64,000 nucleotides of DNA, taken from NCBI RefSeq assembly GCF_027622945.1, contig NZ_JAPZVQ010000005.1:134040-198039 (forward strand), written 5' to 3'. The position numbers and the translations under genes were made by a program. The DNA is from Glycomyces lechevalierae (GTDB lineage Bacteria > Actinomycetota > Actinomycetes > Mycobacteriales > Micromonosporaceae). The notes under the pieces were generated by a model. It was not told the DNA's origin. It saw only the letters and a program-made list of their open reading frames with translations, and did no database searches. The first letter of the stretch is position 1. The number at the start of each line of letters is the position of its first letter. This document shows, one piece after another, positions 16,406 to 26,818 of this stretch.

Positions 16406-17449
16406 CTAGACGAGCTGCTTCGGCTCCGCGTAGTGGCAGGCCGCGCGGGTCAGGCCCGCGTGGTCGGACCGCAGGAGCGGTTCGACGTCGATGCACTTGG
16501 CCTGCTCCGACTCCCCGAGCTCCTTGAACAGCGGGCAGCGGGTGCGGAAGCGGCAGCCCGAGGGCGGGTTGGACGGGCTGGGCACGTCGCCCTGGAGGAC
16601 GATGCGCTCGCGGGTCCGCTCCTTGCGCGGGTCCGGCAGCGGGATCGCCGACATGAGGGCCTGCGTGTACGGGTGGGCGGGACCGGCGAAGAGCTGGTCC
16701 GTGGTGCCCTCCTCGACGATCTTGCCCAGGTACATGACCGCGACCTTGTCCGCGATGTGCCGCACCACCGAGAGGTCGTGCGAGACGAACAGGTACGACA
16801 GCCCCAGCTCGTCCTGCAGGTCCTCCAGCAGGTTGATGACGCCGGCCTGGATCGAGACGTCGAGAGCCGACACCGGCTCGTCGAGCATGAGCACGCGCGG
16901 CTGCAGGGCGAGCGCGCGGGCGATGCCGATGCGCTGGCGCTGACCGCCGGAGAACTCGTGCGGGTACCGGTTGCGGTGCTCGGGGTTCAGGCCGACGATC
17001 TCGATCAGGCTGTTGACCCGGTCGCGACCGCCGTTCTTGAACAGGTTGTGCACCCGCAGCGGCTCGGCGATGATCTCGAAGACCGTCATGCGCGGGTCCA
17101 GGGACGCCATCGGGTCCTGGAACACGAGCTGCAGGTCCCGCCGGATGGGCCGCATCTGGTTGCGCGAGAGCTTCGTCAGGTCGCGGCCCTCGTACAGGAT
17201 CTCGCCCGAGGTCGGCGGGATGAGGTTCATCATCAGCCGCGCCGTCGTGGACTTGCCGCAGCCGGACTCGCCGACGAGCGCGAGGGTCTCGGTCTGGCCG
17301 ATCTCGAGGCTCACACCCGAGACTGCGTGGACCGCGCCCACCTTGCGGCGGAGGATCCCCTTGGAGCGCACGGGGAACTCCTTGACCAGGTTGCGCCCGG
17401 CGATGACCGGGCTGGCCGCGGTCTGCGGAGTGTCGAGCATGGCGTTCAC
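16406..17449 (-). CDS. Oligopeptide/dipeptide ABC transporter ATPase (OppF/DppF type)
   Basis: A 347-residue ATPase that powers uptake together with its OppD-type partner. Walker [11 protein letters not shown]-loop in [13 protein letters not shown], signature [10 protein letters not shown], Walker [13 protein letters not shown] and the H-loop VSHDLSVV are all present. The C-terminal oligopeptide-transporter extension has [19 protein letters not shown], whose cysteines bind an iron-sulfur cluster in some homologues. Start GTG at 17449, with GGAGG seven bases upstream, overlaps the OppD stop by four bases (GTGA). Last gene of the operon; order on the strand is permease B, permease C, OppD, OppF. 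Confidence 0.95.
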   Translation of the reverse strand: MNAMLDTPQTAASPVIAGRNLVKEFPVRSKGILRRKVGAVHAVSGVSLEIGQTETLALVGESGCGKSTTARLMMNLIPPTSGEILYEGRDLTKLSRNQMRPIRRDLQLVFQDPMASLDPRMTVFEIIAEPLRVHNLFKNGGRDRVNSLIEIVGLNPEHRNRYPHEFSGGQRQRIGIARALALQPRVLMLDEPVSALDVSIQAGVINLLEDLQDELGLSYLFVSHDLSVVRHIADKVAVMYLGKIVEEGTTDQLFAGPAHPYTQALMSAIPLPDPRKERTRERIVLQGDVPSPSNPPSGCRFRTRCPLFKELGESEQAKCIDVEPLLRSDHAGLTRAACHYAEPKQLV

Positions 17450-18591
17450 TTCTCGTCCTCCTCATTGCTCGCGGCGGCTTCGGCCTCGGCGGCCTCGACT
17501 TCCGCTTCGACGGACAGGTCGGTCGCCACGGGCGCGAACACGTCGTCGGGGGCCTTGCCCTCGAGCTGGTCCGAGAAGTGGCAGGCCGACACGTGGCTCG
17601 AGGCGTTGACCGGCAGCAGGTCGGGCTCGACTTCGGAGCAGATGTCCTGGTGCATGGGGCAGCGCGGCCGGAACGGGCAGCCCGGCGGCAGGTTGAGCAT
17701 CGACGGCGGCGTGCCGTGGACGGGGGTGAGGCGGTGGCCCCGGTCCTCGTCCATGCGCGGCAGCGACCCGATCAGGCCGAGCGTGTAGGGCATGCGCGGC
17801 TCGTAGAAGATCTCGTCGACGGTGCCCTGCTCGACCGGCTTGCCCGCGTACATGACGAGGACGTCGTCGGTGTGCCCGGCGATGACCCCGAGGTCGTGGG
17901 TGATGAGGATGAGCGCGGCGTTGACCTCTTCGCGGGCCTTCTCGAGCGCCTCGAGGACCTGCGCCTGGACCGTCACGTCGAGGGCCGTGGTGGGCTCGTC
18001 GGCGATGATGACGTCCGGGTTGTTGGCCATGGCGATCGCGATGACGACGCGCTGGCGCATGCCGCCGGAGAGCTCGTGCGGGTAGGCGTCGACCCGCTGC
18101 TGCGGGTTCGGGATGCCGACCGAGTCGAGCAGGTCGATGCAGCGCTTGCGCGCCTCCGCCTTGTTCACGTCCGGGTAGTGGACGCGGATGGCCTCGGCGA
18201 GCTGGAAGCCGACCGTGTACACCGGGTTGAGGCTGGTGAGCGGGTCCTGGAAGATCATGGAGATCTTCTTGCCGCGGATGCGGGAGAGCTCGGCGTCGCC
18301 GAGGCCCAGGAGCTCTTCGCCTTCGAGCTTCGCGGAGCCGGTGATCTCGGCGGTCTTGGGCAGGAGGCCCATGATCGCCATGGAGGTCACGGACTTGCCG
18401 GAGCCGGACTCGCCGACGATGCCGAGGCTCTGGCCGCGGCGCAGCTCGTAGGAGACGCCGCGGACAGCGTGCACGAGCCCGTCGTCGGTCGGGAACGACA
18501 CGTTGAGGTCGCTCACCTGGAGGACGGAGTCGCCCCTGGCGCCGGTGGCGCGCTGGGCACCCCCGTTGGTGCTGACTGAGATGTTCGACAA
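17446..18591 (-). CDS. Oligopeptide/dipeptide ABC transporter ATPase (OppD/DppD type)
   Basis: A 381-residue ATPase. Walker [10 protein letters not shown], signature [10 protein letters not shown], Walker [16 protein letters not shown]-loop [10 protein letters not shown]; the OppD-specific tail contains [20 protein letters not shown], a cysteine cluster. The last 45 residues are very acidic ([14 protein letters not shown]), longer than usual. Start is TTG at 18591 with GAGG eight bases upstream; the upstream permease ends two bases before it. Confidence 0.95.
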   Translation of the reverse strand: MSNISVSTNGGAQRATGARGDSVLQVSDLNVSFPTDDGLVHAVRGVSYELRRGQSLGIVGESGSGKSVTSMAIMGLLPKTAEITGSAKLEGEELLGLGDAELSRIRGKKISMIFQDPLTSLNPVYTVGFQLAEAIRVHYPDVNKAEARKRCIDLLDSVGIPNPQQRVDAYPHELSGGMRQRVVIAIAMANNPDVIIADEPTTALDVTVQAQVLEALEKAREEVNAALILITHDLGVIAGHTDDVLVMYAGKPVEQGTVDEIFYEPRMPYTLGLIGSLPRMDEDRGHRLTPVHGTPPSMLNLPPGCPFRPRCPMHQDICSEVEPDLLPVNASSHVSACHFSDQLEGKAPDDVFAPVATDLSVEAEVEAAEAEAAASNEEDEK

Positions 18592-18593
18592 CG

Positions 18594-19505
18594 CTATCGC
18601 CTCACCATCGTCTGTCGCGGGTCCATCGCGTCGCGCAGGCCGTCACCGATGAAGTTGATGGTGAGCGCGATGAGGATGATCATGAGACCCGGGATGTAGA
18701 ACAGGTACCAGTGCTCGTTGAACGCCGACGCGCCCGCCGCCTCGATGAGGAGGCCCAGGGACGTGTCGGGGCTCTGGATGCCCAGACCGAGGAAGGACAG
18801 GGTCGTCTCCGACAGGATGGCGAAGGCGATCTGCAGCGTCACCGAGACGATGATGACGCTCATCGTGTTCGGAATCAGGTGCTTCACGATGATATGCCAG
18901 TCCGAGCCCCCCGCGGAGCGGGCGGCCTCGATGAACTCCTTCTCCCTCAGGGATAGCACCTCGGCGCGCACGGCGCGCGCGATCGAGGTCCATCCGAAGA
19001 CGGCGAGGATGATGGCCATGTGGTACCAGCGGACGCTGGTGTCGATCGCGCCCGCGAGGGCACCGGTGATGACCAGGAACGGGATCACGAACATGATGTC
19101 GAGGAAGCGCATCATGAGGGAGTCGACCCAGCCGCGGTAGAAGCCGGCGACGGCGCCGTAGAGCGCGCCGAGCACGGTCGAGCCGATGGCGACGACGAGC
19201 GAGACGTTCAGCGACTGCTTGGTCGCCTGCATCATCGCGCCGAGCATGTCGCGCCCGGCCTTGTCGGTGCCGAAGGGGTGGTCCAGGCTCGGAGCGGCCC
19301 ATGAGGGGATCTCCGAGTGGATCTTGTAGTCCCACTTCCACAGGAACGGGCCGATGTAGGCGAACAGCACCACGAGGATGAAGATCACCAGGCTGACGAC
19401 GGCGGCGCGGTGGCGGAAGAAGCGGCGGCCGACCATCTCCCACTGGCCGCGCTCCTTGCTGCTGATGGCCTCGGCTTCGAGGCGGGGCGATGCGGTGTTA
19501 CTCAT
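18594..19505 (-). CDS. Oligopeptide ABC transporter permease (OppC/DppC type)
   Basis: A 303-residue inner-membrane permease. First helix [19 protein letters not shown], a periplasmic-type loop with [14 protein letters not shown] (the family's GTDxxGRD motif), then five helices and the ATPase-contacting EAA loop [19 protein letters not shown]. The C-terminal [11 protein letters not shown] is the typical OppC end. Its ATG overlaps the end of the OppB gene by eight bases, so the two permeases are translationally coupled. Confidence 0.95.
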   Translation of the reverse strand: MSNTASPRLEAEAISSKERGQWEMVGRRFFRHRAAVVSLVIFILVVLFAYIGPFLWKWDYKIHSEIPSWAAPSLDHPFGTDKAGRDMLGAMMQATKQSLNVSLVVAIGSTVLGALYGAVAGFYRGWVDSLMMRFLDIMFVIPFLVITGALAGAIDTSVRWYHMAIILAVFGWTSIARAVRAEVLSLREKEFIEAARSAGGSDWHIIVKHLIPNTMSVIIVSVTLQIAFAILSETTLSFLGLGIQSPDTSLGLLIEAAGASAFNEHWYLFYIPGLMIILIALTINFIGDGLRDAMDPRQTMVRR

Positions 19506-20523
19506 AGCGGATCCTCGGGTCGAGCACGCCGTACAGGATGTCGGAGATCAGGACGCCGATCAGGACGACGACGCCCGAGATGAGCACGTAGGCCATGACG
19601 GCGAAGGTGTCGCCGGCGTTGATCGCGTCCAGGGAGTACACGCCCAGGCCGCGCCAGCCGAAGATGCTCTCGGTGACCATCGCGCCGCCCATGGCCCCGG
19701 AGAGGGCGAGGGGCGCGAAGGTCGCGACGGGGATGAGCGCGGTCCGCAGGGCGTGGCGGCGCATGACGGTGCGGTTGCGCACGCCCTTGGCGCGGGCGAG
19801 GCGCACGTAGTCGGAGTTCATGACCTCGAGCATCGAGGCGCGCTGGTACCGCGAGATCGCGGCGTACCCGCCGAGCATGAGCACCAGGGTGGGCACGATG
19901 AGGAAGGGCAGGGAGTCGATGAAGACCTCCCAGCCGTTGCCTCTGAAGCCGGTGGTGCCGGAGCCGTAGGTCTGGAAGACCGTGGAGCCGAGGATCTTGT
20001 TGAGCTGCACCGCGCCTTCCTTGAACAGCGAGCCGAGCCAGAAGATCGGCATGGCCAGGAACAGGAAGCCCAGGAACGTCAGGGTGTAGTCGGTGCGCGA
20101 ATACTGCTTGACCGCGCTGACGACACCGGCGAGAATGGCGATGCCGATCGAGGCGATGGTCGCGAACAGCACCAGCCGCAGGGTGATCCAGAAGCGGGTG
20201 GAGATCTCGTAGCCGATGTCCATGGCGGAGCCCTCGATGGAGGGACCCCACTTGCCCTGGAGGAGGCCGATGTCGCCGTTGGTGTCACCGATGCCGGTGA
20301 GCCAGATCCAATAGCGCTCGGGGATGCCGCGGTCGTAGTACAGCGACGACTCAAGGGCGTCGATGGTCGACTGGGGTACCGGCTCGCCGGTGGACTGGGA
20401 GATCTCGAAGATCTTGTCCTGGACGGGGTCGTTGACGACGTCGACCAGGACGAAGCACAAGATAGTGGCGCCCAGCAGCACCGGGATCATCAGCAGGATG
20501 CGCCGGATTATGAATACAACCAT
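19498..20523 (-). CDS. Oligopeptide ABC transporter permease (OppB/DppB type)
   Basis: A 341-residue permease. It opens with VVFIIRRILLMIPVLLGATI, the OppB N-terminal helix, and carries a longer extracytoplasmic loop than E. coli OppB between about residues 35 and 110. The ATPase-contact motif is in YVRLARAKGVRNRTVMRRHA, followed by TALIPVATFAPL and the ending [20 protein letters not shown] precedes the ATG. The nearest upstream gene on the strand is a solute-binding lipoprotein 170 nt away; no strong terminator lies between, so that lipoprotein is the best candidate for the cognate binding protein. Confidence 0.95.
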   Translation of the reverse strand: MVVFIIRRILLMIPVLLGATILCFVLVDVVNDPVQDKIFEISQSTGEPVPQSTIDALESSLYYDRGIPERYWIWLTGIGDTNGDIGLLQGKWGPSIEGSAMDIGYEISTRFWITLRLVLFATIASIGIAILAGVVSAVKQYSRTDYTLTFLGFLFLAMPIFWLGSLFKEGAVQLNKILGSTVFQTYGSGTTGFRGNGWEVFIDSLPFLIVPTLVLMLGGYAAISRYQRASMLEVMNSDYVRLARAKGVRNRTVMRRHALRTALIPVATFAPLALSGAMGGAMVTESIFGWRGLGVYSLDAINAGDTFAVMAYVLISGVVVLIGVLISDILYGVLDPRIRYE

Positions 20524-20693
20524 AATGCCTCGTTAACGGTTTCTCTGGTGTGGACCGGTTCGCCTGCCGACCGGCCCGGCCGCGTCGTGACGCGGCTTCT
20601 CCTACGGCTCACTGGCGCCCCATTGCTGCGTTCGTGAGCCCCTGGCACTTGTTCTTGCAAATGCACTGCCAAAAATCACTGCCCCGTTTCGGA

Positions 20694-22427
20694 TCACTCA
20701 GCAGCGACCCCCCACTCGGCGATGTTGTAGGCGGCGCGTTGCTGCGACGCCCAATTGTCGCGGACGTTCACCAACCTATCGGAGACCATCACCACGACCG
20801 GTGTGTCCACGATAGGCAGTGAATAGGCGTCCTGGACGACCTGCTGGACCGCGACGTTGGCGCGGACGGCGGCCTCGTCGAGGTCGAGGGTGCCGTTGAC
20901 CTCGGCGATGAGCGCGTCGAGGGCCGGGTCGGAGAGCCCGCCGAAGTTCGAGCCGGAACCGGTCTCCCAGTACTGGGACGCGGCGGCGACGAACGTGGGC
21001 TCGGAGCTCCAGCCGAAGTCGATCATGTCGAACTCGCCCTCGCCGAGGACCGAGCCCAGATCGGCGTCGGGAATGGACTTGAGCTCGACGTCGATGCCGA
21101 GGTCGGCGAGGTTGGACTGCACGAGCTCGCCGGTGATCCGGCGGTTCTCCTTGGACTCGGAGTAGCGGAAGTCGAGTTCGACCGGGTCGCCGTCCGGGGT
21201 GTGGAGCACGCCGTCCTCGAGCTTGTAGCCGGCTTCGTCGAGCATGTCGTACGCGAGCTCGATGTCGCCGGTGCCCTGGCCGGTGGCCGAGAGGTAGTCC
21301 GTGTAGTACTCGGAGCCGTTGCGGAAGAGGTGGTTGCCCTTGCGCTCGATGTCGGACTGCACGTACGCGTACGTGCGGCCGATGATGTTCTCCACGTCGA
21401 TCGCGGTGAACACGGCCTGGCGCAGCACCGGGTCCGAGAGGAACTCGCTCTGCGTGTTCAGGTCGATGTGCTCCCATGAGGGCCCGCCCGCGACCTGGTA
21501 CTCGAGGCCCGCGGCGCCCTGGAGCTGCGTGACGGTCTCGGCGTTGACCGAGAACGGCGAGGCGCCGTCGATCTCGCCGTTGCGCAGCGCGGTGGTGATG
21601 TTGTCGAGGCCCTCGATGACGCGGAAGGTGACCTTGTCGAGGGTCACCTCGGTCTCCCCGGCCCAGTCCTCGTTGGGCACGTAGATGACGTGCTCGCCGA
21701 CCTTCGCGTCCTCGATCTTGAACGGCCCGGTGGACCAGGTGGGCACCGTCTTCGAGAAGTAGTCCTCGGCGGCGGCCATGTCCTTCGGGTCGTTCTGCCA
21801 GTCGAAGCCCTGCTCCTCGGCCACGTGGGCGGGCTCGGAGAGCACTTCCTCGTACTGCCACTCCGCGGAGTGGTAGGACTCCTTGTAGGTCACGGTGACC
21901 TTGGAGCCGTCCCCGGTGATGGACTCGACCTGGGAGCCGCGGGTGATGTTCGCGGGGTCGCAGCCCTCGCACAGCGACGCGTCGCCGGAGGTCGCGTACC
22001 AGTGGTAGATGAAGTCGTCGACGCTGATGTCGGTGCCGTCGCCCCAGTTCGCGCCCGCCTGGAGGGTGTACTCGACGGTGACGGGGTCTTCCTTGACGAG
22101 CGTCGGCGCGGAGGCGAAGACGCCTTCGTTGACGATGTACTCGCCTTCGGGGTTGAACTGGCCGGTGGCCGGCCACATGCCGACGAGCGCCACGGCCGCG
22201 TACGCGTTGTTGCCTTCAGAGGTGTTCTGGTTCCAGGAGGCCCACGAACTGTCGAGGGCCCAGGTGATCTCGCCGCCGTCGGCCCGCGCGCCCGAGTTGC
22301 AGCCGGCGGGGTCGTCGATGCACGCGTCGAGGCTCGACGCGGTCGTGTCGTCGCCTCGGCCGCAAGCCGTCAGCGCCAGGGCGGAGCAGGCGAGGGCGGC
22401 GACGGCAGCAATGTGGTGTCGCTTCAT
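20694..22427 (-). CDS. ABC transporter solute-binding lipoprotein, family 5 (paralogue 1)
   Basis: A 577-residue extracytoplasmic peptide-binding protein. Signal peptide MKRHHIAAVAALACSALALT ends in the lipobox LTAC, giving a lipid-anchored cysteine. The mature protein has the family 5 pattern: ITWALDSSWASWNQNTSEGN, WGDGTDISVDDFIYHW and LRQAVFTAIDVENIIGR, ending in IAEWGVAAE. A longer frame starts at 22550, but the ATG at 22427 with AGAGGAA upstream begins the signal peptide. It lies directly before the permease gene and is the member most likely co-transcribed with it. Contains three Cys-containing sites in the N-lobe (LCEGC), absent from the others. Confidence 0.92.
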   Translation of the reverse strand: MKRHHIAAVAALACSALALTACGRGDDTTASSLDACIDDPAGCNSGARADGGEITWALDSSWASWNQNTSEGNNAYAAVALVGMWPATGQFNPEGEYIVNEGVFASAPTLVKEDPVTVEYTLQAGANWGDGTDISVDDFIYHWYATSGDASLCEGCDPANITRGSQVESITGDGSKVTVTYKESYHSAEWQYEEVLSEPAHVAEEQGFDWQNDPKDMAAAEDYFSKTVPTWSTGPFKIEDAKVGEHVIYVPNEDWAGETEVTLDKVTFRVIEGLDNITTALRNGEIDGASPFSVNAETVTQLQGAAGLEYQVAGGPSWEHIDLNTQSEFLSDPVLRQAVFTAIDVENIIGRTYAYVQSDIERKGNHLFRNGSEYYTDYLSATGQGTGDIELAYDMLDEAGYKLEDGVLHTPDGDPVELDFRYSESKENRRITGELVQSNLADLGIDVELKSIPDADLGSVLGEGEFDMIDFGWSSEPTFVAAASQYWETGSGSNFGGLSDPALDALIAEVNGTLDLDEAAVRANVAVQQVVQDAYSLPIVDTPVVVMVSDRLVNVRDNWASQQRAAYNIAEWGVAAE

Positions 22428-22660
22428 GGTTCCTCTCGAAGGTTTGCGCCACCGACCGGTCCGGCGGGAGGCACCGCGGTGGGTTCGGTGGATCCGGGCC
22501 GAGCCGCCGGGCCGCGCTGTCGGAACGGCGCTCGCGGGCGCAGTTCCCATGGCGCGGCCGGGGCGGCGGTCTGGTGACGCGAGGTACAGCCTTCCACGGG
22601 AATCCCGGGTTTCGGACGACCGAACACGAGATGAGTTTCGTTCGTTATGTTCCCGTGACG

Positions 22661-22677
22661 TTCATTCCGTGAATGAA
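22661..22677. promoter_or_regulatory. Operator-like palindrome TTCATTC-CGT-GAATGAA
   Basis: A perfect 7-bp inverted repeat with 3-nt centre, about 235 nt upstream of paralogue 1 in AT-richer DNA. It is the right size for a dimeric repressor site; no matching site was seen before the other paralogues. Confidence 0.35.
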
Positions 22678-22790
22678 GGCGATAAGTGGAAAATTCACCG
22701 TCTGCCTGCACTAACTCAGGTCCCACCGGTGTCGACGGCCGTTCACACGGGAGCGACACCGCCGAAACCTGGGCCCTGAAAAGCAGGGAA

Positions 22791-22818
22791 GCGGCGAGGC
22801 CTCGGAAGGCCTCGCCGC
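22791..22818 (-). terminator. Terminator after solute-binding paralogue 2
   Basis: A perfect 12-bp stem (GCGGCGAGGCCT) with a CGGA tetraloop, 16 nt past the stop at 22834. Confidence 0.8.
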
Positions 22819-22833
22819 TCGAACCGGTGGAGC

Positions 22834-24531
22834 CTACAGGGACTTCCACTCGGCGCAGTTGAAGATCGGGCCGCCCTGGCTGTTGCCGTTGCCCTTGACG
22901 CCTTCGATGAGGTTCTTGTTCCACAGGATGCCCTGCGGCTCGTCGAACAGCGGGAGGGTCAGCGCCAGCGGCACGACGATCGCCTCGACGTCGTTGGCGA
23001 ACTGGGCCGCCTCGGCGACGTCGGTGGTCGACTTGATCTTCGCGATGGCCTCGTCGACCTCCGGGAAGGAGTAGTTGCCGTAGTTGACGCCGGTCTCGAA
23101 GTACTGGTTCGGCGCCGCCACGAAGGTCGGGCTGCCGGACCAGCCGAAGATGACCAGGTCGAACTGGCCCTCGGAGAGCACGGTGCCGAGCTCGCCGTCG
23201 GGGATGGCCTGGAGCTCGACGGTGATGCCGATCAGGGCGAGCTGCGCCTGCGCGAGCTCGGCGATGGTCGTGCGGGTCGCGTCGCCGTCGCCGTAGCGGA
23301 AGACCAGGTTCGGCACCGCGGCGCCGTCCTTGGTCAGCGCCTGGCCCTCGGCCGCACCGGTGTAGCCGGCCTCGGTGAGGATCGCGGCGGCCGCGGCGGT
23401 GTCGCCCGAGCCCTGCTTGGTCGGGGTGAGGAGGTCGGTGAAGTACTCGCTCTTCTGCCCGAAGAAGTGGTTGAGGCGCTGGGAGACCTCGGTGTCCGGG
23501 TAGACGCGCGAGATGGCGTCGGCGACGTTGATGGCGGTGAAGATCGCCTGGCGCAGCGCCACATCCTTCAGCGGCTCGGAGTTCAGGTTGGTGTCGATGT
23601 GGAGCCAGACGCCGCCCTCGTAGATCTCCTGGGCGAGGGCCTGGTCCTCAGCGGCCTTGTCGAACTCCTCCTGGGAGAACTCGCTCGGCCACGCGCCGGC
23701 GATGGTGCCCTGGCGCAGCTCGGTGACGACCGCCTCGGTGCCCTCGACGACCGTCATCGTGAGCTTCTTGACGGTCGGCTTGACCGAGCCGTTCCACTTG
23801 TCGTTGAGCTCGTACTTGATGTACTCGCCCATCTTGAAGTCGACGGGCTTGTACGGGCCGCAGACGACGTCGCTGAGGTTCTTCTCGAACCACTCGATGG
23901 CCTGGCCCATGACGGCCGGGTCGGTCTGCCAGGTCGCGAAGCCCTCGGCCTCGGCGACGTGCGAGGGCAGGTAGATGGTGGGGCTGTACAGCCACTCGGG
24001 GTCGAGGTAACCGTCCTTGAAGGTCACCACGAAGCCGGCGTCGGACGCCTCGATCGAGGCGATGTTGGGGCCGTAGCTGGTCGAGGCCGGGAGCGCCTTG
24101 GTCTGGTCGGCGTGCTCCTCGAGGCCGGAGATGCTGTACCACTGGAAGATGAAGTCCTCCACGCGGATCGGGTTGCCGTCCGACCACTGCGCGTTCTCCT
24201 GGACGGTGTATTCGACCTTGAGGGGGGCGTCGCTGACGATCTTCGCGTCGGCGAACACGGCGTCGTTCAGGTGGAACTCGCCGTTCTCGTCCCAGTCGCC
24301 CGAGGTGTTGCCGTCGAGGCCGTAGCGCATCGGGTACATCGCCTGGTGGCCGTACGAGTTGTTGCCCGCCTGGGTGTTCTCGTTCCACGACTCCCACGCC
24401 GAGGGGATCGCCCAGGTGAGCTCGGTGGCGCCGGAGCCGCCGTTGCCTTCGTTGCCGCCGCACGCGGCGAGGGTGAAGGCGGCCGTTCCGCCGATGGTCA
24501 GGCCGCCGAGAGCTCTACGGGTCAGAGCCAT
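22834..24531 (-). CDS. ABC transporter solute-binding lipoprotein, family 5 (paralogue 2)
   Basis: A 565-residue peptide-binding protein. The N-terminus MALTRRALGGLTIGGTAAFT then LAACGG combines a twin-arginine-like TRRALGG with a lipobox, so Tat export of a lipoprotein is possible. Shared core motifs: WAIPSAWESWNENTQAGNNS, AQWSDGNPIRVEDFIFQW, LRQAIFTAINVADAISR, DLVIFGWSGSPTFVAAP. GGAGGAG precedes the ATG at 24531; a longer frame begins at 24675 without a signal. It ends with its own terminator, so it is expressed independently of its neighbours. Confidence 0.92.
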   Translation of the reverse strand: MALTRRALGGLTIGGTAAFTLAACGGNEGNGGSGATELTWAIPSAWESWNENTQAGNNSYGHQAMYPMRYGLDGNTSGDWDENGEFHLNDAVFADAKIVSDAPLKVEYTVQENAQWSDGNPIRVEDFIFQWYSISGLEEHADQTKALPASTSYGPNIASIEASDAGFVVTFKDGYLDPEWLYSPTIYLPSHVAEAEGFATWQTDPAVMGQAIEWFEKNLSDVVCGPYKPVDFKMGEYIKYELNDKWNGSVKPTVKKLTMTVVEGTEAVVTELRQGTIAGAWPSEFSQEEFDKAAEDQALAQEIYEGGVWLHIDTNLNSEPLKDVALRQAIFTAINVADAISRVYPDTEVSQRLNHFFGQKSEYFTDLLTPTKQGSGDTAAAAAILTEAGYTGAAEGQALTKDGAAVPNLVFRYGDGDATRTTIAELAQAQLALIGITVELQAIPDGELGTVLSEGQFDLVIFGWSGSPTFVAAPNQYFETGVNYGNYSFPEVDEAIAKIKSTTDVAEAAQFANDVEAIVVPLALTLPLFDEPQGILWNKNLIEGVKGNGNSQGGPIFNCAEWKSL

Positions 24532-24853
24532 GAGTGTTCTCCTCCAGGTGTCGATGCCGAGGGGCCTTCGCGAAGGCGCCGATGCCTCGCGTCCGTGTGA
24601 GCGGGGTGGGGAAGGCGTCAGGTGCCCTCGGCGGTGTTGTGACAAACACTTGCACAGACGTGAGGGGATTGACATGGCCGAGGCACCAACTGGAGTTTAT
24701 TCGTGATGTATTCGTGACTTTGCGCCTCGAAAGCAGTGCCCAGCATGGACCGTGGGGCCGATATGGCATCGGCCCCACGGGGGAATTCAGTGAATTATCT
24801 GGACGGATGGTATCGAAACCGTAGCGGCTCCATTCGGTCTCGGCATGAGGCGG
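24532..24853. other. Intergenic region upstream of paralogue 2, 322 nt
   Basis: Contains the terminator of paralogue 3 and, on the minus strand near 24692-24717, two direct repeats of TCACGAATA 11 nt apart, in AT-richer sequence. These could be a promoter or activator site. No gene is seen. Confidence 0.5.
24750..24780 (-). terminator. Terminator after solute-binding paralogue 3
   Basis: A perfect 13-bp stem (CCGTGGGGCCGAT) with a 5-nt loop, 73 nt past the stop at 24854. Confidence 0.75.
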
Positions 24854-26575
24854 CTAGCCCTCTTCGCCGGCCGTCCACTCCACGAGGTTGTACTCCGGGC
24901 CGAGCTGCGCCATGCCGTTCGCCTGGAGGTTGCCGACCATCGTGGTGTTGTACGCGTACGACAGCGGGCTGTCGTAGATCGGCAGGGTGTAGGCCGCGTC
25001 GACGACCGCCTTCGAGATCTGGTTGGCGAACTCGGCCGCCTCGTCGAGCTCCAGGGTGCTGTTCACCTGGTCGATGAGCGCGTCCACGGCCGGGTCGTTG
25101 AACTTGCCGTAGTTCGAGGACGAGTCGGAGCCGAAGAACTGCTGCGGCGAGCCGGTGAAGGCCGGGTTGCCCACCCAGCTGAAGATGCAGGTGTCCCACT
25201 CGCCGGCCTCGATCTTCGAGAACAGGTCGTCGCCGACGACGCCGTTGAGCGTGATGTCCCAGCCGATCTCGGCCGCGTACGCCTGGAGCAGCGAGGCGGT
25301 GTCCTTGCGCACGACGTTGTCGGCGGAGAACAGGAAGTCCGTCGTCACGACGTCGCCGTCGGGGCTGACGAGCTTGCCGTCGCCGTTCCAGGTGTAGTTC
25401 GCGGCCGTGAGGAGCGCCTTGGCGGCGTCGGCGTCGCCGGAGCCGTACCCGGCGTCGGTGGTGTAGTCCGCGTAGTACGGGCTCGACTCCGAGAAGAAGT
25501 GGTTGCCCTTCCACGGGACCTCGATGCCCGGGAACATCTTCGAGGTGATGTCCTTGATGTTCACGAGCGTGAAGAACGCCTTGCGCAGGGCGATGTCCTT
25601 GAAGAAGGCCGAGTTCATGTTGATGTCCACGTGCGACCAGGTCGCACCGGAGTAGACCTCGTACTTCATCTTCGGGTCGTCGTCGAGCTGCGCGAGGATC
25701 TCGACGTCGAAGTCGCTGGGGCGCGAGCCCGCGACGGTGCCCTGGCGCATCTCGGTGACGATCGCCTCGAGGCCGTCGACCATCTGCATGGTGAGCTTCT
25801 TGAAGACCGGCTTCTTGTCGCCCTGGTAGTGCTCGTTGGGCTCGTAGATGACGAACTCGCCGAGCTTGGAGTCGACCGGCTTGTACGGGCCGAGGCCCAC
25901 CGGGCACAGGTCGTTGTTGAAGAACAGGATGGCGTCGCCCATCTGCTCCGCGTCGGTCGCCCAGTCCGGGAAGCCGTTCGCCTCCGCGACGTGGCTGGGG
26001 AGGTAGACGCCGCCGGAGAAGGCCCACTCGGCGGTGCTGTACCCGGCCTTGTAGGTGGTGACGATCGAGCCGTCCTCCTCCTGGGTGATCGACTCGACGT
26101 TCGAGCCCCAGTCGGTGCTGGTCGGGGTGGCCTTCTCCTGGTTCGCGTGCTCGGGCAGGCCCGACATCGCGTGCCACAGGAAGATGAAGTCCTCCAGGCG
26201 GACCGGCTTGCCGTCCGACCACTTGACGCCCTCCTTGAGGAGGACCTTCACGGCCAGCGGCTCCTCGGAGACCAGCTCCGGCGGGCCCGAGAACAGGTTG
26301 GTGTCGTAGAAGACGTTGCCCTCGGGGTCGAAGTCGTAGCCGGCGTTGGTGCCGCCGCCGCCGACCGGGTTCATCGGGGCGGTGGCCTCGTTGCAGGAGC
26401 TGGTGTTGCCGAGCGCGGTGGTCTGGTTCCAGGCCTCCCACGGCCAGGAGACCGCCCACACGAGCTCGTCGTTCTGGGCGCCGCCGCCGTCTTCGTTGCC
26501 GCCGCAGGCCGCCAGCATGAGGGCGGAGGAACCGCCGATCGTGAGGCCGCCGAGTGCTCTACGTGTCAGAGCCAT
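24854..26575 (-). CDS. ABC transporter solute-binding lipoprotein, family 5 (paralogue 3)
   Basis: A 573-residue peptide-binding protein. Its first 18 residues, MALTRRALGGLTIGGSSA, are nearly identical to paralogue 2, a sign of recent duplication, and LAACGG is the lipobox. It is the most divergent of the four in the ligand lobe: AVSWPWEAWNQTTALGNTSS, VKWSDGKPVRLEDFIFLW, LRKAFFTLVNIKDITSK. It ends LVEWTAGEEG. GGAGGAGA precedes ATG at 26575; the frame upstream to 26752 has no signal peptide. Confidence 0.92.
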   Translation of the reverse strand: MALTRRALGGLTIGGSSALMLAACGGNEDGGGAQNDELVWAVSWPWEAWNQTTALGNTSSCNEATAPMNPVGGGGTNAGYDFDPEGNVFYDTNLFSGPPELVSEEPLAVKVLLKEGVKWSDGKPVRLEDFIFLWHAMSGLPEHANQEKATPTSTDWGSNVESITQEEDGSIVTTYKAGYSTAEWAFSGGVYLPSHVAEANGFPDWATDAEQMGDAILFFNNDLCPVGLGPYKPVDSKLGEFVIYEPNEHYQGDKKPVFKKLTMQMVDGLEAIVTEMRQGTVAGSRPSDFDVEILAQLDDDPKMKYEVYSGATWSHVDINMNSAFFKDIALRKAFFTLVNIKDITSKMFPGIEVPWKGNHFFSESSPYYADYTTDAGYGSGDADAAKALLTAANYTWNGDGKLVSPDGDVVTTDFLFSADNVVRKDTASLLQAYAAEIGWDITLNGVVGDDLFSKIEAGEWDTCIFSWVGNPAFTGSPQQFFGSDSSSNYGKFNDPAVDALIDQVNSTLELDEAAEFANQISKAVVDAAYTLPIYDSPLSYAYNTTMVGNLQANGMAQLGPEYNLVEWTAGEEG

Positions 26576-26773
26576 TGCTGTGTCTCCTCCATAGGGTGTT
26601 CCGGCCGAGGGGTTCGCCCGATGCGCCGCGGGGGGCTTCGTCGCCGTCACGGGGGTCGCGGAGGGGCCAGGCGGCCGCTCGGCAGTGCTGGGAGCCACAG
26701 TGCCATGCATGGGGGGTGAAGGGAACGCATCGGTACGAAGTTGCCGGATCATTGTTACCGGACCGATACGCGG

Positions 26774-26802
26774 AGGGGACGGCCCGAAACGGGCCGTCCC
26801 CT
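26774..26802 (-). terminator. Terminator after solute-binding paralogue 4
   Basis: A perfect 13-bp stem (AGGGGACGGCCCG) with loop AAA, 17 nt past the stop at 26819. Confidence 0.8.
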
Positions 26803-26818
26803 CGCGAATGCCGCCGGA

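Larger units (their letters stand above)
22428..22833. other. Intergenic region upstream of paralogue 1, 406 nt
   Basis: It holds the terminator of paralogue 2 (22791-22818) and a short palindrome at 22661-22677. The 22610-22720 part is AT-richer than its surroundings, as expected for a promoter. No gene is seen. Confidence 0.6.

Noticed and set aside
16184-17788. 534-residue plus-strand ORF
   Set aside because: Antisense to the two transporter ATPase genes, which have full Walker motifs; composition is a high-GC shadow.
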